A DNA stretch of 64,000 bases, taken from assembly GCA_019747735.1 (NCBI GenBank), contig JAIEQL010000030.1:1-64000 (forward strand). The letters run 5' to 3'. Positions 1 through 12,614 of the stretch are shown here, piece by piece. The notes beneath the pieces were generated by a model that was not told where the DNA came from, did no database searches, and worked only from the letters and a program-made list of their open reading frames with translations. A program made the position numbers and the translations under genes. The number at the start of each line of letters is the position of its first letter. Position 1 is the stretch's first letter. The DNA is from Chthoniobacterales bacterium (lineage in GTDB: Bacteria > Verrucomicrobiota > Verrucomicrobiia > Chthoniobacterales > UBA6821).

Positions 1-808
1 CAATTTTATCATAAGAACCGCTGAGGTGTCGGTAGTCTTTGATCTCAATACTAATTTGATTTTCTAATCCCGCTGCCGCAATTTTTTCTTTCGCATAACC
101 CGCCTGAGAAGGAGAGAGCGTGATGCCAGTAATTTTACAACCGTAATTTTTAGCAGCGTGAAGAGCAAAGCCTCCCCATCCACACCCAATTTCGAGAAGA
201 TGATCGGTAGGTTGAAGTTGAAGTTTGCGGCATAAAGAATCGTATTTGAATGCTTGTGCTTCTTGAAGCGATTGGTTGCGATCTTTAAATTTGGCACTGG
301 AGTAGGTCATTGAAGGATCAAGCCAAAGCGCATAAAAATTATTTCCTAAGTCGTAATGCTCCGTAATATTGCGACGACTCATTGTAAGATTGTTGTCACG
401 CAATAAATGTTTTACCCAATTCAGCATTGTTAAAAAATTGACGCTTGGAATATTTGTTGCGGAGGTGTTTTTCCCCTGAAGAAAATTTAAGTTTTCAATA
501 AACCAGGAAATGAGGGCTTTAATATCTTCGGTATCCCATAGACCATTGCTATAAGCTTGTCCCAATCCTATATCGCCATAGAGAGCACAACGCTTGAAAA
601 AAGCCGCAGGTTCATGAATCGTCACATGAGCTGTGATGAGCGCGCCAGGCTCTCCGAAATAGCGGGCGGGCCGATCACGAGTCTCCACGCAGAGACCGCC
701 TCTTTTCATTTTTTTGAGAGCATTCAGGACAAAATATTCCCAGATGCTTTTGCTCGAATAACCTTCTGCTGTGAGGGGGACAAATTCTGTAACGGGAGTG
801 TGACTCAT
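1..808 (-). CDS. cfa: Cyclopropane-fatty-acyl-phospholipid synthase, C-terminus beyond window
   Basis: The protein would transfer a methylene group from S-adenosylmethionine (SAM) to the double bond of membrane phospholipid acyl chains. About 269 codons are visible from ATG at 808 and stay open to the left edge, so the C-terminal part is missing. The visible part has the family layout: an N-terminal lipid-binding region with the QAYSNGLWD stretch, the NITEHYDLGNNFYALWLDPSMTYSSA region, and the SAM-binding LLEIGCGWGGFALHAA motif followed by GITLSPSQAGYA. All are hallmark sequences of the Cfa/mycolic acid methyltransferase family. It starts 8 bp after the DUF1365 stop and is the last visible gene of a four-gene operon. 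A related methyltransferase with another outcome (methyl-branching of fatty acids) cannot be excluded without the C-terminus. Confidence 0.92.
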   Translation of the reverse strand, partial: MSHTPVTEFVPLTAEGYSSKSIWEYFVLNALKKMKRGGLCVETRDRPARYFGEPGALITAHVTIHEPAAFFKRCALYGDIGLGQAYSNGLWDTEDIKALISWFIENLNFLQGKNTSATNIPSVNFLTMLNWVKHLLRDNNLTMSRRNITEHYDLGNNFYALWLDPSMTYSSAKFKDRNQSLQEAQAFKYDSLCRKLQLQPTDHLLEIGCGWGGFALHAAKNYGCKITGITLSPSQAGYAKEKIAAAGLENQISIEIKDYRHLSGSYDKI

Positions 809-816
809 TGTTTTTT

Positions 817-1593
817 TTAATTTTTATAGGGACGTAGCAAATCTTGCTGTGCTTCTTTGCGATCTGATTTTTTAAAAAAAGGAAGACCTTTTTTCCAGAG
901 AAGAAAAGCATGCCAATGAATTCGTCCAATAATAAAGAAGGATAAGAAAGGATATTTTAGAAAATACCAGAGCATTCGCTTAGAAGAAAACGTATAGGCT
1001 TTTCCGCGAATCGCACTGAGAAAGATTCGCTCTTCATTTTCGTAATCATCAATATGAACACGCCATGTTTTTTCCGGAGCTCCTATCCTAAAATCAAACT
1101 CCAAACCTGGATCTGAAAAGGGAGAAACATAGAAGTTTTTTTTAAGGCGAGCATTCCAAATGCCATCGGCATCGCAATCCTCGATCAAGAAAAGTTTCAT
1201 CTCACGAAAGGTATTAACAACTTCTGCGACGACAGCGATAAGTTTTTTCTCGCGTGAATAAAGATAGTAAAACGAAATCGGATTAAAACCATAACCCAAA
1301 ACGGTGGGAAAAGTCATAAGGTAGATCTCTGGTTTTTCAGGAAAACTTTTTCCTTGTTGTTCTAGCCAAGCTAAAAGGTTGGGTACGATGCCTCCAGGAA
1401 TTCCGAGATCAATATGATCCCGATCATGAATAGAAAAAAGATTCCAATGATTGTGACTCAATCCCCTTGTTGTTTTTGCGGTCTGGTCAAGCGCGTCAAG
1501 ATTCAGGTAGAGCATGAAGAGCTCATAAGAAAATTCGTGCGGTTTTGGTTTAAGACGACAGTGACTTACTCGTAGTTCGTAGAGTCGATTCAT
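817..1593 (-). CDS. DUF1365 family protein
   Basis: About 258 residues. It belongs to the DUF1365 family, whose members are usually encoded between a COG2907 flavoprotein and a Cfa-type methyltransferase, as here. Visible family features are the N-terminal LYELRVSHCRLKPKPHEFSY stretch, PTVLGYGFNPISFYYLYS in the middle and VNTFREMKLF. A longer reading from 1605 exists, but I prefer ATG at 1593 because it forms an ATGA overlap with the stop of the upstream gene (translational coupling) and matches how the family normally begins. The biochemical function is not established. The context suggests a role in modifying unsaturated or cyclopropanated fatty acids. Confidence 0.88.
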   Translation of the reverse strand: MNRLYELRVSHCRLKPKPHEFSYELFMLYLNLDALDQTAKTTRGLSHNHWNLFSIHDRDHIDLGIPGGIVPNLLAWLEQQGKSFPEKPEIYLMTFPTVLGYGFNPISFYYLYSREKKLIAVVAEVVNTFREMKLFLIEDCDADGIWNARLKKNFYVSPFSDPGLEFDFRIGAPEKTWRVHIDDYENEERIFLSAIRGKAYTFSSKRMLWYFLKYPFLSFFIIGRIHWHAFLLWKKGLPFFKKSDRKEAQQDLLRPYKN

Positions 1594-2891
1594 CTTTTTT
1601 GCCAAGGGTCATGTCCCAAAATTGCTTTGCAGGCTTCAACAGCTGAGAGTAATCCATCTTCATGAAAACCGTAACGTTGCCAGGCACCGCAGAAATAGCG
1701 GTGAGTTTGAAGGCCTTCGCGCCTCAGCTCAGAAAGGCGCCCTTGAGCTGCTACAGCTTTGAGGTCGAAGAGGGGATGTTCATACTGAAGTTGTTTCTTG
1801 ATGCTATTTTTACTGGGTAAAACATGGGGATTCAGAGAAACAAAGTAGTCATGTTGGTTTGAAACTTTTTGTAATGAATTCATCCAATAATGAGTCGAAT
1901 GATGCTGAGTTTTATCGTGATTAATATCGATGCGGTAATTCCAAGAGGCCCAACAACGAGGCCTCTTTGGCATGAATTGAGGATCCGTATGGAGGATTAC
2001 TGCGTTGTTTTGATATCGAAAAGAGGAGAGTAAATCTTTTTCTAATGCTGTGGGCGAAGACAAAAGTTGAAGGGCTTGGTCTGGGTGAGTAGCAATAACG
2101 ACTTTGTCAAACAAAGAGCTTTTTCCATCCGCAAAGTTGATTTGAACACCTTGAGGGACGGTCATGATGTTTTTTATTGTTGCCTCTTTTTCAATGCAAT
2201 CTTGAAACGATCGAGTCAGTTTTTCTATGTACTGACAAGAGCCTCCAGTAACGGTGCGCCAGGGATGATGAGTATCACGTCCTAGAAAGCCGTGGTTGTG
2301 CCAAAAGCGGAGCAGGCTGTGTGCTGAAAATTCCTTAATCTTCTCTGGGGGGCTCGACCAAACAGCAGCTGCCATCGGAGAGAGATACCAATTAAAAAAA
2401 TCGTCACCATAGCCGCATTTCAAGACATAGTCGCTTAGTGAGAGATTTTCGTATTTCGGATTGATCAACTCTGCAAGACCCTCACGATGAAAACGGGCAA
2501 TCTGTGCCAGCATCTTCCAGTAGCGAGGGCGTAAAAGATTTTGACGTTGCACAAAGAGAAGCTCAAGGCTTGTGCCGTTGTATTCTAGATTGTCACCTCG
2601 ATGCTGTACGCTGAAGGACATCATTGTTGGCTCCGTTACCACCTCTAACTCTTGGAATAACCTTGTTAAGAGCGGATAGGTAACTTCATTATACACCATG
2701 AAGCCTGTGTCAATCGGTATAGAAATTGTTGAGTGAGAATTTTTTTCTTCATCAACGAAAACGGTGTGCGAATGACCGCCAATGCGATTTTCTTTTTCAA
2801 AAAGAGTAACTTTTCCGTGACGGGATAAAAAATAGCTAGCTGCTAAGCCAGAAATTCCGGTTCCAATAACCGCGATATGAGGAGGCTTCAT
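1590..2891 (-). CDS. FAD-dependent amine-oxidase-like protein (COG2907 type)
   Basis: About 433 residues. The N-terminus HIAVIGTGISGLAASYFLSR is a dinucleotide-binding Rossmann motif, followed by the FEKENRIGGHSHTV segment found in flavin amine-oxidase-like proteins. Near the C-terminus RYFCGAWQRYGFHEDGLLSA is the usual COG2907 ending. Reading can extend upstream to 2999, but the ATG at 2891 directly precedes the Rossmann fold and overlaps the desaturase stop as ATGA, so it is chosen. It also overlaps the next gene by an ATGA. The family is known from clusters with DUF1365 and Cfa genes and is thought to act on membrane lipids. The exact substrate is unknown. Confidence 0.87.
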   Translation of the reverse strand: MKPPHIAVIGTGISGLAASYFLSRHGKVTLFEKENRIGGHSHTVFVDEEKNSHSTISIPIDTGFMVYNEVTYPLLTRLFQELEVVTEPTMMSFSVQHRGDNLEYNGTSLELLFVQRQNLLRPRYWKMLAQIARFHREGLAELINPKYENLSLSDYVLKCGYGDDFFNWYLSPMAAAVWSSPPEKIKEFSAHSLLRFWHNHGFLGRDTHHPWRTVTGGSCQYIEKLTRSFQDCIEKEATIKNIMTVPQGVQINFADGKSSLFDKVVIATHPDQALQLLSSPTALEKDLLSSFRYQNNAVILHTDPQFMPKRPRCWASWNYRIDINHDKTQHHSTHYWMNSLQKVSNQHDYFVSLNPHVLPSKNSIKKQLQYEHPLFDLKAVAAQGRLSELRREGLQTHRYFCGAWQRYGFHEDGLLSAVEACKAILGHDPWQKR

Positions 2892-3865
2892 GAATGGTAA
2901 GGGGCTGATTTTTTTACTGTAGCACCTTCTTTTAACACAGACGCAGGAACCGGCTTGAGGTCCCAAATAATTCCGCACCACGATAAAATTTTTAAACAAT
3001 AGTAAGTGATATCAATTTCCCACCATCGAAATCCTTGTCTCGTTGCATGTGGGTAACGATGATGATTGTTATGCCAACCTTCACCGAGCGTGATAAGACT
3101 AAGCCACCAATTATTACGGCTGTCATCATGAGTCTCGTAAGCACGATTGCCCCAGAGATGAGCTAAGGAATTAATGAAAAGGGTTCCGTGCAGTAGCAAT
3201 GTCGTACTAATAAAAAAGGTCCAGACAAAAAACTGCCACATTGTTACCTGGAGAGAAGGAAAATTTTTTTCAAGAGTGGCGCCAATGGCAAGCATGATAA
3301 GACCGTACAAAACAGGAACAGTTTTATCGTAGCGATTTAAAAAAACTAATTCAGGATAGCGACTCAAATCAGGCACTTTTTGATAGGGAGTAAAAAAATT
3401 CTTCATAGAGGTTAGCCAACCGATGTGAGACCAAAAAAAACCTTTTCGCGAAGGAGAATGCATGTCCTGCTCATCATCAGCATGGTGATGATGATGACGA
3501 TGAGTGGCTGCCCACCACAAGGGTCCTCTCTGCATAGAGCTGTTTCCTAAGATGGCAAATATAAACTGAGCAGCTCGCGATGTTTTAAAAGTTCTGTGTG
3601 AAAAGTAGCGATGATAGAACCCGGTAATTGCAAACATTCTGATCAAGTAAAAAAAGAAAGCTGCACCCACGGAGACAGGACTGACTCCAACCCAGAAGAC
3701 GGCAAAACATCCTCCATGTAAGAATAAAAAAGGAAGAGTCCGCTGCCAGTCAATCTGTTCTGGTAGAGTTAAAGGATCAGCAAGATGGTGCCGCTTGAAG
3801 TCAGCATCGAACAATTGAGCAATAGTCTGAATGGGATGAAGTCGAAGGTTTGATTTTTTTTTCAT
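2888..3865 (-). CDS. Membrane fatty-acid (acyl-CoA/acyl-lipid) desaturase
   Basis: A 325-residue membrane di-iron desaturase. The three histidine boxes are visible: HRYFSHRTF (HxxxxH), HRHHHHH (HxxHH) and HNNHHRYP (HxxHH), separated by hydrophobic segments such as FLFLHGGCFAVFWVGVSPVS. It would introduce a cis double bond into acyl chains, giving the substrate for the downstream cyclopropane synthase. It is the first gene of the desaturase-flavoprotein-DUF1365-cfa operon and overlaps the next gene by 4 bp. Desaturases of the Des9/stearoyl-CoA type have the same layout, so the position of the double bond and whether the substrate is acyl-CoA or phospholipid are open. Confidence 0.9.
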   Translation of the reverse strand: MKKKSNLRLHPIQTIAQLFDADFKRHHLADPLTLPEQIDWQRTLPFLFLHGGCFAVFWVGVSPVSVGAAFFFYLIRMFAITGFYHRYFSHRTFKTSRAAQFIFAILGNSSMQRGPLWWAATHRHHHHHADDEQDMHSPSRKGFFWSHIGWLTSMKNFFTPYQKVPDLSRYPELVFLNRYDKTVPVLYGLIMLAIGATLEKNFPSLQVTMWQFFVWTFFISTTLLLHGTLFINSLAHLWGNRAYETHDDSRNNWWLSLITLGEGWHNNHHRYPHATRQGFRWWEIDITYYCLKILSWCGIIWDLKPVPASVLKEGATVKKSAPYHS

Positions 3866-4062
3866 TAGCGTAAAAAAATCTCATTTTGATTTATAATGAG
3901 TAGATGATGGGTGCAGGCCGAGAAGTCCTATGTTAAAGCATTGCTGTCTAAAACGGTAGTGCAATAACTCGTCTGTAAATTGGTTTCCTCAGGTCTTTTT
4001 GATTTTAGTACTTCTGTCTCTTGTTAGAGGTGGAGTTGTCAGATAACCGGAGGTAGCCATGA

Positions 4063-4100
4063 AGCCTTACGAGCACCCCATGGGTTGCTCGCGTAAGGCT
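4063..4100. repeat. Imperfect inverted repeat upstream of IS remnant
   Basis: The arms AGCCTTACGAGCACCC and GGGTTGCTCGCGTAAGGCT can fold into a long hairpin with two small bulges. It lies about 55 bp upstream of the transposase remnant, in a stretch (3866-4155) that otherwise holds no gene. It could be a regulatory hairpin or a scar of a mobile element. No poly-T run follows on either strand, so it is not a clear terminator. Confidence 0.45.
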
Positions 4101-4155
4101 CGGTCCAGAGTGGTTAGGTTTAGTTTGAAAACAAAACTAACTATCTCACAGCGGC

Positions 4156-4479
4156 ATGACCGAATACACTGACACTACACTTTCTCAAGACATACTCAAC
4201 CCAATCCTAGAGACTGGCCTCGAAGGCTTGCCTCAGACTATTTCTGTACTCATCAATCACGCTATGCTCATCGAGCGGTCTCAACATTTAGGAGCAGCTC
4301 CATACCAGCGCAATTCCTTGCGCAATGGCCATTCCAATGATTTTAATTATGAAAAAATACGTGTTGCCGGCATTGTTAGATCCTGTGCCGTTTTCACAGC
4401 AATTGGCATTCGATCACATGATGGAAAAAGGACAATTACTCGCAATAAAAGCTTTTATCTTATTACGAGTGGTTTCTGA
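4156..4479 (+). pseudogene. IS256-family transposase remnant with internal deletion
   Basis: A 107-codon reading frame. Residues 1-66 resemble the N-terminus of IS256/Mutator-type transposases (RSQHLGAAPYQRNSLRNGHS corresponds to the family's 'ExLGaxpYeRse.R.gyRNG' motif). It then jumps to VAGIVRSCAVFTAIGIRSHD, which resembles the segment around the first catalytic Asp region ('VVSxAVLIAIGI..dG.ReiLG'). About 120 residues between them are missing, and the rest of the roughly 400-residue protein is absent. The frame ends in unrelated sequence. It is therefore a dead fragment. Family assignment is from motif recognition only. Confidence 0.72.
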
Positions 4480-4487
4480 AAAAGATG

Positions 4488-5141
4488 TCACTTTGTAGTT
4501 ATAAAAAGCTTCTTCACGTTGATTTTTTTACCATTCTCATTGCACCTATTGTTGTTCATCACCCCATGATCGTCGATACAATAGGCCATCTCTAAACGTG
4601 TTTCTCCTGCATAATTATTTTTAAAATGATATGTAATATATTGTTCTTTTTTCATATAGTGCAAAACGTTATTAAGACAATCCAAAGGAAGTTGTGTTGC
4701 TGATAACAGCCAGTTACGCCAGTTACCCCATCCTCCGTAATTAAGCGTGCGCAAGGCAATCTCAACCTCATCAGTCTCGAGCCCATCTCCTGTCTGAATA
4801 GTTAGGCCACGATTCCACAAACCGTTAGTATTACCAACATGAATAAGAAGATCTTGACCTTTTTCTAACGTAATTGATAGCGGCTCTAATAACTGAGCTC
4901 CATTATAATCTCCTACGCTATACCAAGAAAGTTGTTTTTTAGGACTTGATGCATCCCATGGTGTATTGACCAAATCAGCAACAGTTACTTCATAAGCGGG
5001 AATACGGCTTATTGGAACACTCTTTTCTTGGACATATGTCGCAATATTTGAATAAGCAGTAGCTTGTTGACTTGAATTTTGCCCGGCTAAGCAAGCAGAG
5101 ACTGTCATCGAAATTGATGCCAGGAGTAATAATTTCTTCAT
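4488..5141 (-). CDS. Hypothetical lipoprotein
   Basis: A 217-residue protein of unknown function. It begins MKKLLLLASISMTVSACLAG, a lipoprotein signal peptide with lipobox VSAC, so it is probably lipid-anchored at the cell envelope after cleavage before Cys17. The mature part is soluble, rich in Trp, Asn and Tyr, and has a few Cys residues near the C-terminus (CLNNV, YCIDDHG, RCNENG) that could form disulfides. I recognise no domain. It stands alone between the transposase remnant and the rRNA operon terminator. Confidence 0.7.
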   Translation of the reverse strand: MKKLLLLASISMTVSACLAGQNSSQQATAYSNIATYVQEKSVPISRIPAYEVTVADLVNTPWDASSPKKQLSWYSVGDYNGAQLLEPLSITLEKGQDLLIHVGNTNGLWNRGLTIQTGDGLETDEVEIALRTLNYGGWGNWRNWLLSATQLPLDCLNNVLHYMKKEQYITYHFKNNYAGETRLEMAYCIDDHGVMNNNRCNENGKKINVKKLFITTK

Positions 5142-5408
5142 ACTATCGGGTGGATGGTTAGTTATAAAACAGATGATATAAAATATAGATATGCTTCAGA
5201 AAGAAAAACGTTCAGAAAATTTAACTTCCCCCCATATATGTTCTTTATTTTAGAGAAGACGAAATAATGTTTCGTTCAAATTTTTATCAAGTTGCAGACT
5301 ACAGAAAATCACGAACCCCTATCTTCAAGTAGTCGATCGATAAGATTTGTTACTCTACACCTATTTCCTCAAAAAATAACACCGGCTTGTTTCCTAATCG
5401 GGGCTGTA

Positions 5409-5447
5409 TAAAAAAGAACGGCCCCGGCTAATTTCTTAGCCGGGGCC
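5409..5447 (-). terminator. Rho-independent terminator of the rRNA operon
   Basis: A perfect 12-bp stem, GGCCCCGGCTAA (5420-5431) paired with TTAGCCGGGGCC (5436-5447), closes a 4-nt loop. On the minus strand it is followed by a T run (TTCTTTTTTAT). It lies directly after the 5S gene in the direction of transcription. Confidence 0.93.
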
Positions 5448-5454
5448 GGTAATA

Positions 5455-5569
5455 CTGGCAACGTCCTACTCTCGCACAACCTATAGATGCACTACCATCG
5501 GGGCTGCAGCGTTTCACTTCCGTGTTCGGGATGGGAACGGGTGGTTCCACTGCGCTAAGGTCACCAGAG
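5455..5569 (-). rRNA. rrf: 5S ribosomal RNA
   Basis: The minus strand reads from CTCTGGTGACC to GGACGTTGCCAG and contains the conserved 5S segments CCCGTTCCCATCCCGAACACG and GGTAGTGC. Length is about 115 nt. Ends are approximate to a few bases. It is the last gene of the rRNA operon. Confidence 0.93.
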
Positions 5570-5638
5570 GACGAAACACTGATTTACAGTGAGTTTCGGG
5601 TCCCTGGCGACTCTTTTATAAGTCGCTCTTGTATTTTT

Positions 5639-5650
5639 TTCAAAGAACAA
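5639..5650 (-). promoter_or_regulatory. boxA-like antitermination site before 5S
   Basis: The minus strand reads TTGTTCTTTGAA, close to the bacterial rRNA boxA consensus (TGYTCTTTRA). The same word stands upstream of 23S at 8799-8810, which supports a role in Nus-factor antitermination or processing. Confidence 0.45.
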
Positions 5651-5812
5651 ACCATGGATATAATTCCAGTGTTATTCGCTGACTTCTGTAGATAGTAGTA
5701 AAAAGTCCGAGTTTTTAGGCCGTTTAATTTGTTTTTTTGGAACTATTTAACTAATAAAGAGATCAATAAAGATAACTCTAAAAAGGAAAACAGAATCCGA
5801 ATGAAAACAGAA

Positions 5813-8680
<2,868 letters not shown>

Positions 8681-8798
8681 TTTCATTCTGAAATTCTCGT
8701 TTGCACACTTATTTTTTAAGTAAGTGGCAGATTCAGCTCTAAATTTGCGCTACAGCATAAAAGCTGTAGTGTTGTATTTTTTACCCTATCTACAGATG

Positions 8799-8810
8799 TC
8801 AAAGAACAAC
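8799..8810 (-). promoter_or_regulatory. boxA-like antitermination site before 23S
   Basis: The minus strand reads TTGTTCTTTGAC in the tRNA-Ala/Ile to 23S spacer, matching the site before 5S. Position and repetition suggest a boxA element. Experimental support is lacking. Confidence 0.45.
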
Positions 8811-8963
8811 CACTGGAACTTGGTCCATGGTGATGCGCAGATCTCTACGATTGCTCGTAGTAACTCTACACAGCCATTAATAAAAATGGATTAACTAAAA
8901 AACTTTTGTAAATTTTCAATGGACCGAGTTTCAACTTTTTTTTCAAATTATTTGCTAGAAACA

Positions 8964-9037
8964 TGGGCCTGACTGGATTCGAACCAGTGACCCTGCGCTT
9001 ATCAAGCGCATGCTCTAACCAGCTGAGCTACAGGCCC
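8964..9037 (-). tRNA. tRNA-Ile (GAU)
   Basis: A cloverleaf on the minus strand with acceptor stem GGGCCTG/CAGGCCC, anticodon loop CTTGATAAG (anticodon GAU) and T-loop GGTTCGAATCC. 74 nt including the discriminator A. The 3' CCA is not encoded. It sits in the 16S-23S spacer. Confidence 0.95.
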
Positions 9038-9180
9038 GGTGCTTATTAATTTGTTAGTTGCCGGTTGTCAGTAACTTTTAATTACCAATTCCAATTTTTT
9101 TATTTGAAAAAATTTTAGTACAGTTTTTTGAAATGATTTCGAGTTTTAGAATTCTGACAACTGAGAACTGACAACTAATC

Positions 9181-9253
9181 TGGAGGCACGGGGGCTCGAA
9201 CCCCGGACATCCAGCTTGCAAAGCTGGCGCTCTACCAACTGAGCTATACCCCC
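9181..9253 (-). tRNA. tRNA-Ala (UGC)
   Basis: A cloverleaf on the minus strand starting GGGGGTATAGCTCAGTTGG, with anticodon loop CTTTGCAAG (anticodon UGC) and T-loop GGTTCGAGCC. 73 nt, discriminator A, no encoded CCA. It precedes tRNA-Ile in the 16S-23S spacer, i.e. the order is 16S, Ala, Ile, 23S. Confidence 0.95.
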
Positions 9254-9345
9254 TATAATTTTTTAGAGCAGAGCTCTTAAAGAAAAGAGAATTGAACTGG
9301 GTTGAATCCGAGGAAAAATTATTTTACTTAACACAAACTTGACAC

Positions 9346-9368
9346 CAAAAACTGAATTGTGCGTTTTC
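9346..9368 (-). repeat. 3' arm of 16S rRNA processing stalk
   Basis: This 23-nt segment is the perfect reverse complement of 11165-11187 on the other side of the 16S gene. With one bulged base the pairing extends a few more bases (TCGAC). Such flanking complementarity forms the long helix cut by RNase III when pre-16S is released. Confidence 0.85.
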
Positions 9369-9493
9369 GTCGAACCTACTGAAAACTTGCGTTTTCATGA
9401 CGAACTTTCGCTCGCTAGGATTTTATCGCATCTCATTTTCGAAAAAATGTCTTAGCGATCGACCTTCTAGAGCATTCTAATGCACTCTAGATA

Positions 9494-11040
<1,547 letters not shown>

Positions 11041-11367
11041 AAAGTTTGCGTTTCCTCGCCGCTAAAGCGGGAAACAAATTCAAGCACTATTAAAGCTACC
11101 TCTTGTAAGAATACTCACAATAAGGCAGTTTAACGGTCTATTTAAAACTTAGTTGTTATCGACAGAAAACGCACAATTCAGTTTTTGCTGCTTTGTTTGT
11201 TTAAATAAATATTTTTAATTAAAGTATTTTAGTTAATCCATCTGATTTTTGATTAGCTATGTAAAATCAGATCAGCGCTATCAAAGATCATTTCCGGTGT
11301 CTGCGATGCAGACCGGTTAAAAACATTCCCGGAATCGAATGACTAAAAATCATTGCCGGGGTTGAGT
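11041..11367 (-). other. rRNA operon leader region
   Basis: No gene is visible here. It holds the upstream arm of the 16S stalk and small hairpins such as TCTGCGATGCAGA (11299-11311) and AATGACTAAAAATCATT (11337-11353). It would be transcribed as pre-rRNA leader if the promoter proposed at 11368-11395 is right. Confidence 0.5.
11165..11187 (-). repeat. 5' arm of 16S rRNA processing stalk
   Basis: Partner of 9346-9368: 23 consecutive complementary bases. See that entry. Confidence 0.85.
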
Positions 11368-11395
11368 ACGATACCTCACTTGCCATGAGAGTCAA
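11368..11395 (-). promoter_or_regulatory. Candidate rRNA operon promoter
   Basis: On the minus strand TTGACT (11395-11390) is followed by a 16-bp spacer and TATCGT (11373-11368), a good -35 and a weak -10. An AT-rich, UP-element-like stretch lies just upstream (11400-11445). Position fits the rRNA operon. Other weak matches exist, so this is tentative. Confidence 0.35.
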
Positions 11396-11443
11396 TGAAA
11401 TGTTTAAAAAAAAATTATTTTTATTAAAAAGTTTTTCGTTGAC

Positions 11444-11468
11444 AAAAAAGAAAAGTTTCGATCGAAAC
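11444..11468 (-). terminator. Terminator after the YeiH-type gene
   Basis: The palindrome GTTTCGATCGAAAC (11455-11468) is followed on the minus strand by TTTTCTTTTTT. It is 31 bp downstream of the stop of the transporter gene and separates it from the rRNA operon. Confidence 0.55.
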
Positions 11469-11499
11469 CTGAGAGTGACCTCATAACTCTATTCAAAGT

Positions 11500-12525
11500 T
11501 TAGAGATGCAGTAGATGAATTTCTGTGCAAGCAATAACAACCAAGAACAACCAGCCAGACACAGCTACAGCTAGGATGCGCCATCCTTGTTGCCGCAAAT
11601 ACTTCAAGCGAACTTGCAGCCCAACACCTGCCATTGCCATGGTCATTAAGAATGTTGCGACTGACAAAATCACGTGATCTGCACTAGCAACGAGAGAAAT
11701 ATTTCTCCATCGTTCCATTATTGTATGCACCGCCCCAACGATCAAAAAACCAAACACAAACCAAACAGAACTGACTAAGGTATAAACCCCTCCTTGCCCC
11801 ACCTCTCCAGCTTTCGCGCCTCGTCTCATCAGAAAAAACCCCAAACCCAACATGGTAGGAGCAAGAAAAAGCACACGAAGAAATTTCGTAGCAATTCCCG
11901 ATTCTATCGATGCAGGAAGGGCTGAAACAGCAGCGATCACCTGGGCAACTTCATGTAATGTTGCACCAGAAAGTATTCCAAAGGACATTGGTGTTAACGA
12001 AAATAAATGAGCTGCTGTTGTGATACCAAGCATCCCAACTGTCCCAATAAGACTGCCCAGCGGAATAACAAGAGCCACCTCTTCTTTTGTGGCACGTAAC
12101 GTAGGAGCGACGGAAGCCACTGCTGAAGCACCACAAATGGAAGTATCGATGGCCAGAAGCAAGGAAAGTTTTTCTGAAAGTCCTGCACAACGCCCTAGCC
12201 ACGTAATCAACAAGAGACCCCCAACCACCACACTCGCAACAACAATGATCATGCGCGGCCCTACATGTACTAGCAGATCAAAATTACACCGCACTCCAAC
12301 GAGCACCGTTCCAACACGCAGAAGCTCCTTGGCCGAAAAATGAATCCCTGTTTCTTGCGGCTCTGGAATGTGTAGCAGGATTCGTGCCGCTAGCCCCAGC
12401 AGCAATGCTAAAGCCAGAACTCCGATCTGATCTAAACCAGGAAAACGACTCACGTTCATCGCAAGCACAGCGATAAAACAGGTCAACGCAACTCCTGAAC
12501 GAAAATGAGGGCAATGAAATTTCAT
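11500..12525 (-). CDS. YeiH/UPF0324 family putative exporter
   Basis: A 341-residue inner-membrane protein with about ten hydrophobic segments. The family (UPF0324, YeiH, often labelled putative sulfate exporter) is recognised from the GIHFSAKELLRVGTVLVGVR stretch, the IDTSICGASAVASVAPTLRA signature in the middle, and GATLHEVAQVIAA. The substrate is not proven for the family. It is divergently transcribed from a LysR-type regulator, the usual YeiH/YeiE arrangement, so that regulator probably controls it. It is followed by a likely terminator before the rRNA promoter. Confidence 0.85.
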   Translation of the reverse strand: MKFHCPHFRSGVALTCFIAVLAMNVSRFPGLDQIGVLALALLLGLAARILLHIPEPQETGIHFSAKELLRVGTVLVGVRCNFDLLVHVGPRMIIVVASVVVGGLLLITWLGRCAGLSEKLSLLLAIDTSICGASAVASVAPTLRATKEEVALVIPLGSLIGTVGMLGITTAAHLFSLTPMSFGILSGATLHEVAQVIAAVSALPASIESGIATKFLRVLFLAPTMLGLGFFLMRRGAKAGEVGQGGVYTLVSSVWFVFGFLIVGAVHTIMERWRNISLVASADHVILSVATFLMTMAMAGVGLQVRLKYLRQQGWRILAVAVSGWLFLVVIACTEIHLLHL

Positions 12526-12547
12526 GCCTTATCGTCTTCATAATTTT

Positions 12548-12596
12548 ATAACTTGAATAATATTGTTTTGTTATTATCCATAAATTTAAGTTATAT
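12548..12596. promoter_or_regulatory. Candidate LysR operator/divergent promoter region
   Basis: The 8-bp inverted repeat TATAACTT (12548-12555) and AAGTTATA (12589-12596) lies between the two divergent genes in AT-rich DNA. LysR regulators usually bind such dyads near their own start. No binding data. Confidence 0.35.
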
Positions 12597-12614
12597 GTGA
12601 GAAACGCTCTCATT

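Noticed and set aside
9041-9180. Partial inverted repeats (TTAGTTG..CAGT / ACTGACAACTAA) around the tRNA spacer
   Set aside because: Short, imperfect and inside transcribed spacer; more likely processing structure than a mobile element.
11439-11444. TTGACA on the plus strand as a -35 box
   Set aside because: It lies in the T/A-rich tail of a minus-strand terminator, has no -10 partner, and no plus-strand gene follows.
12020-12343. 107-codon frame opposite the YeiH-type gene
   Set aside because: Antisense to a well-supported membrane protein gene, with a low-complexity composition.
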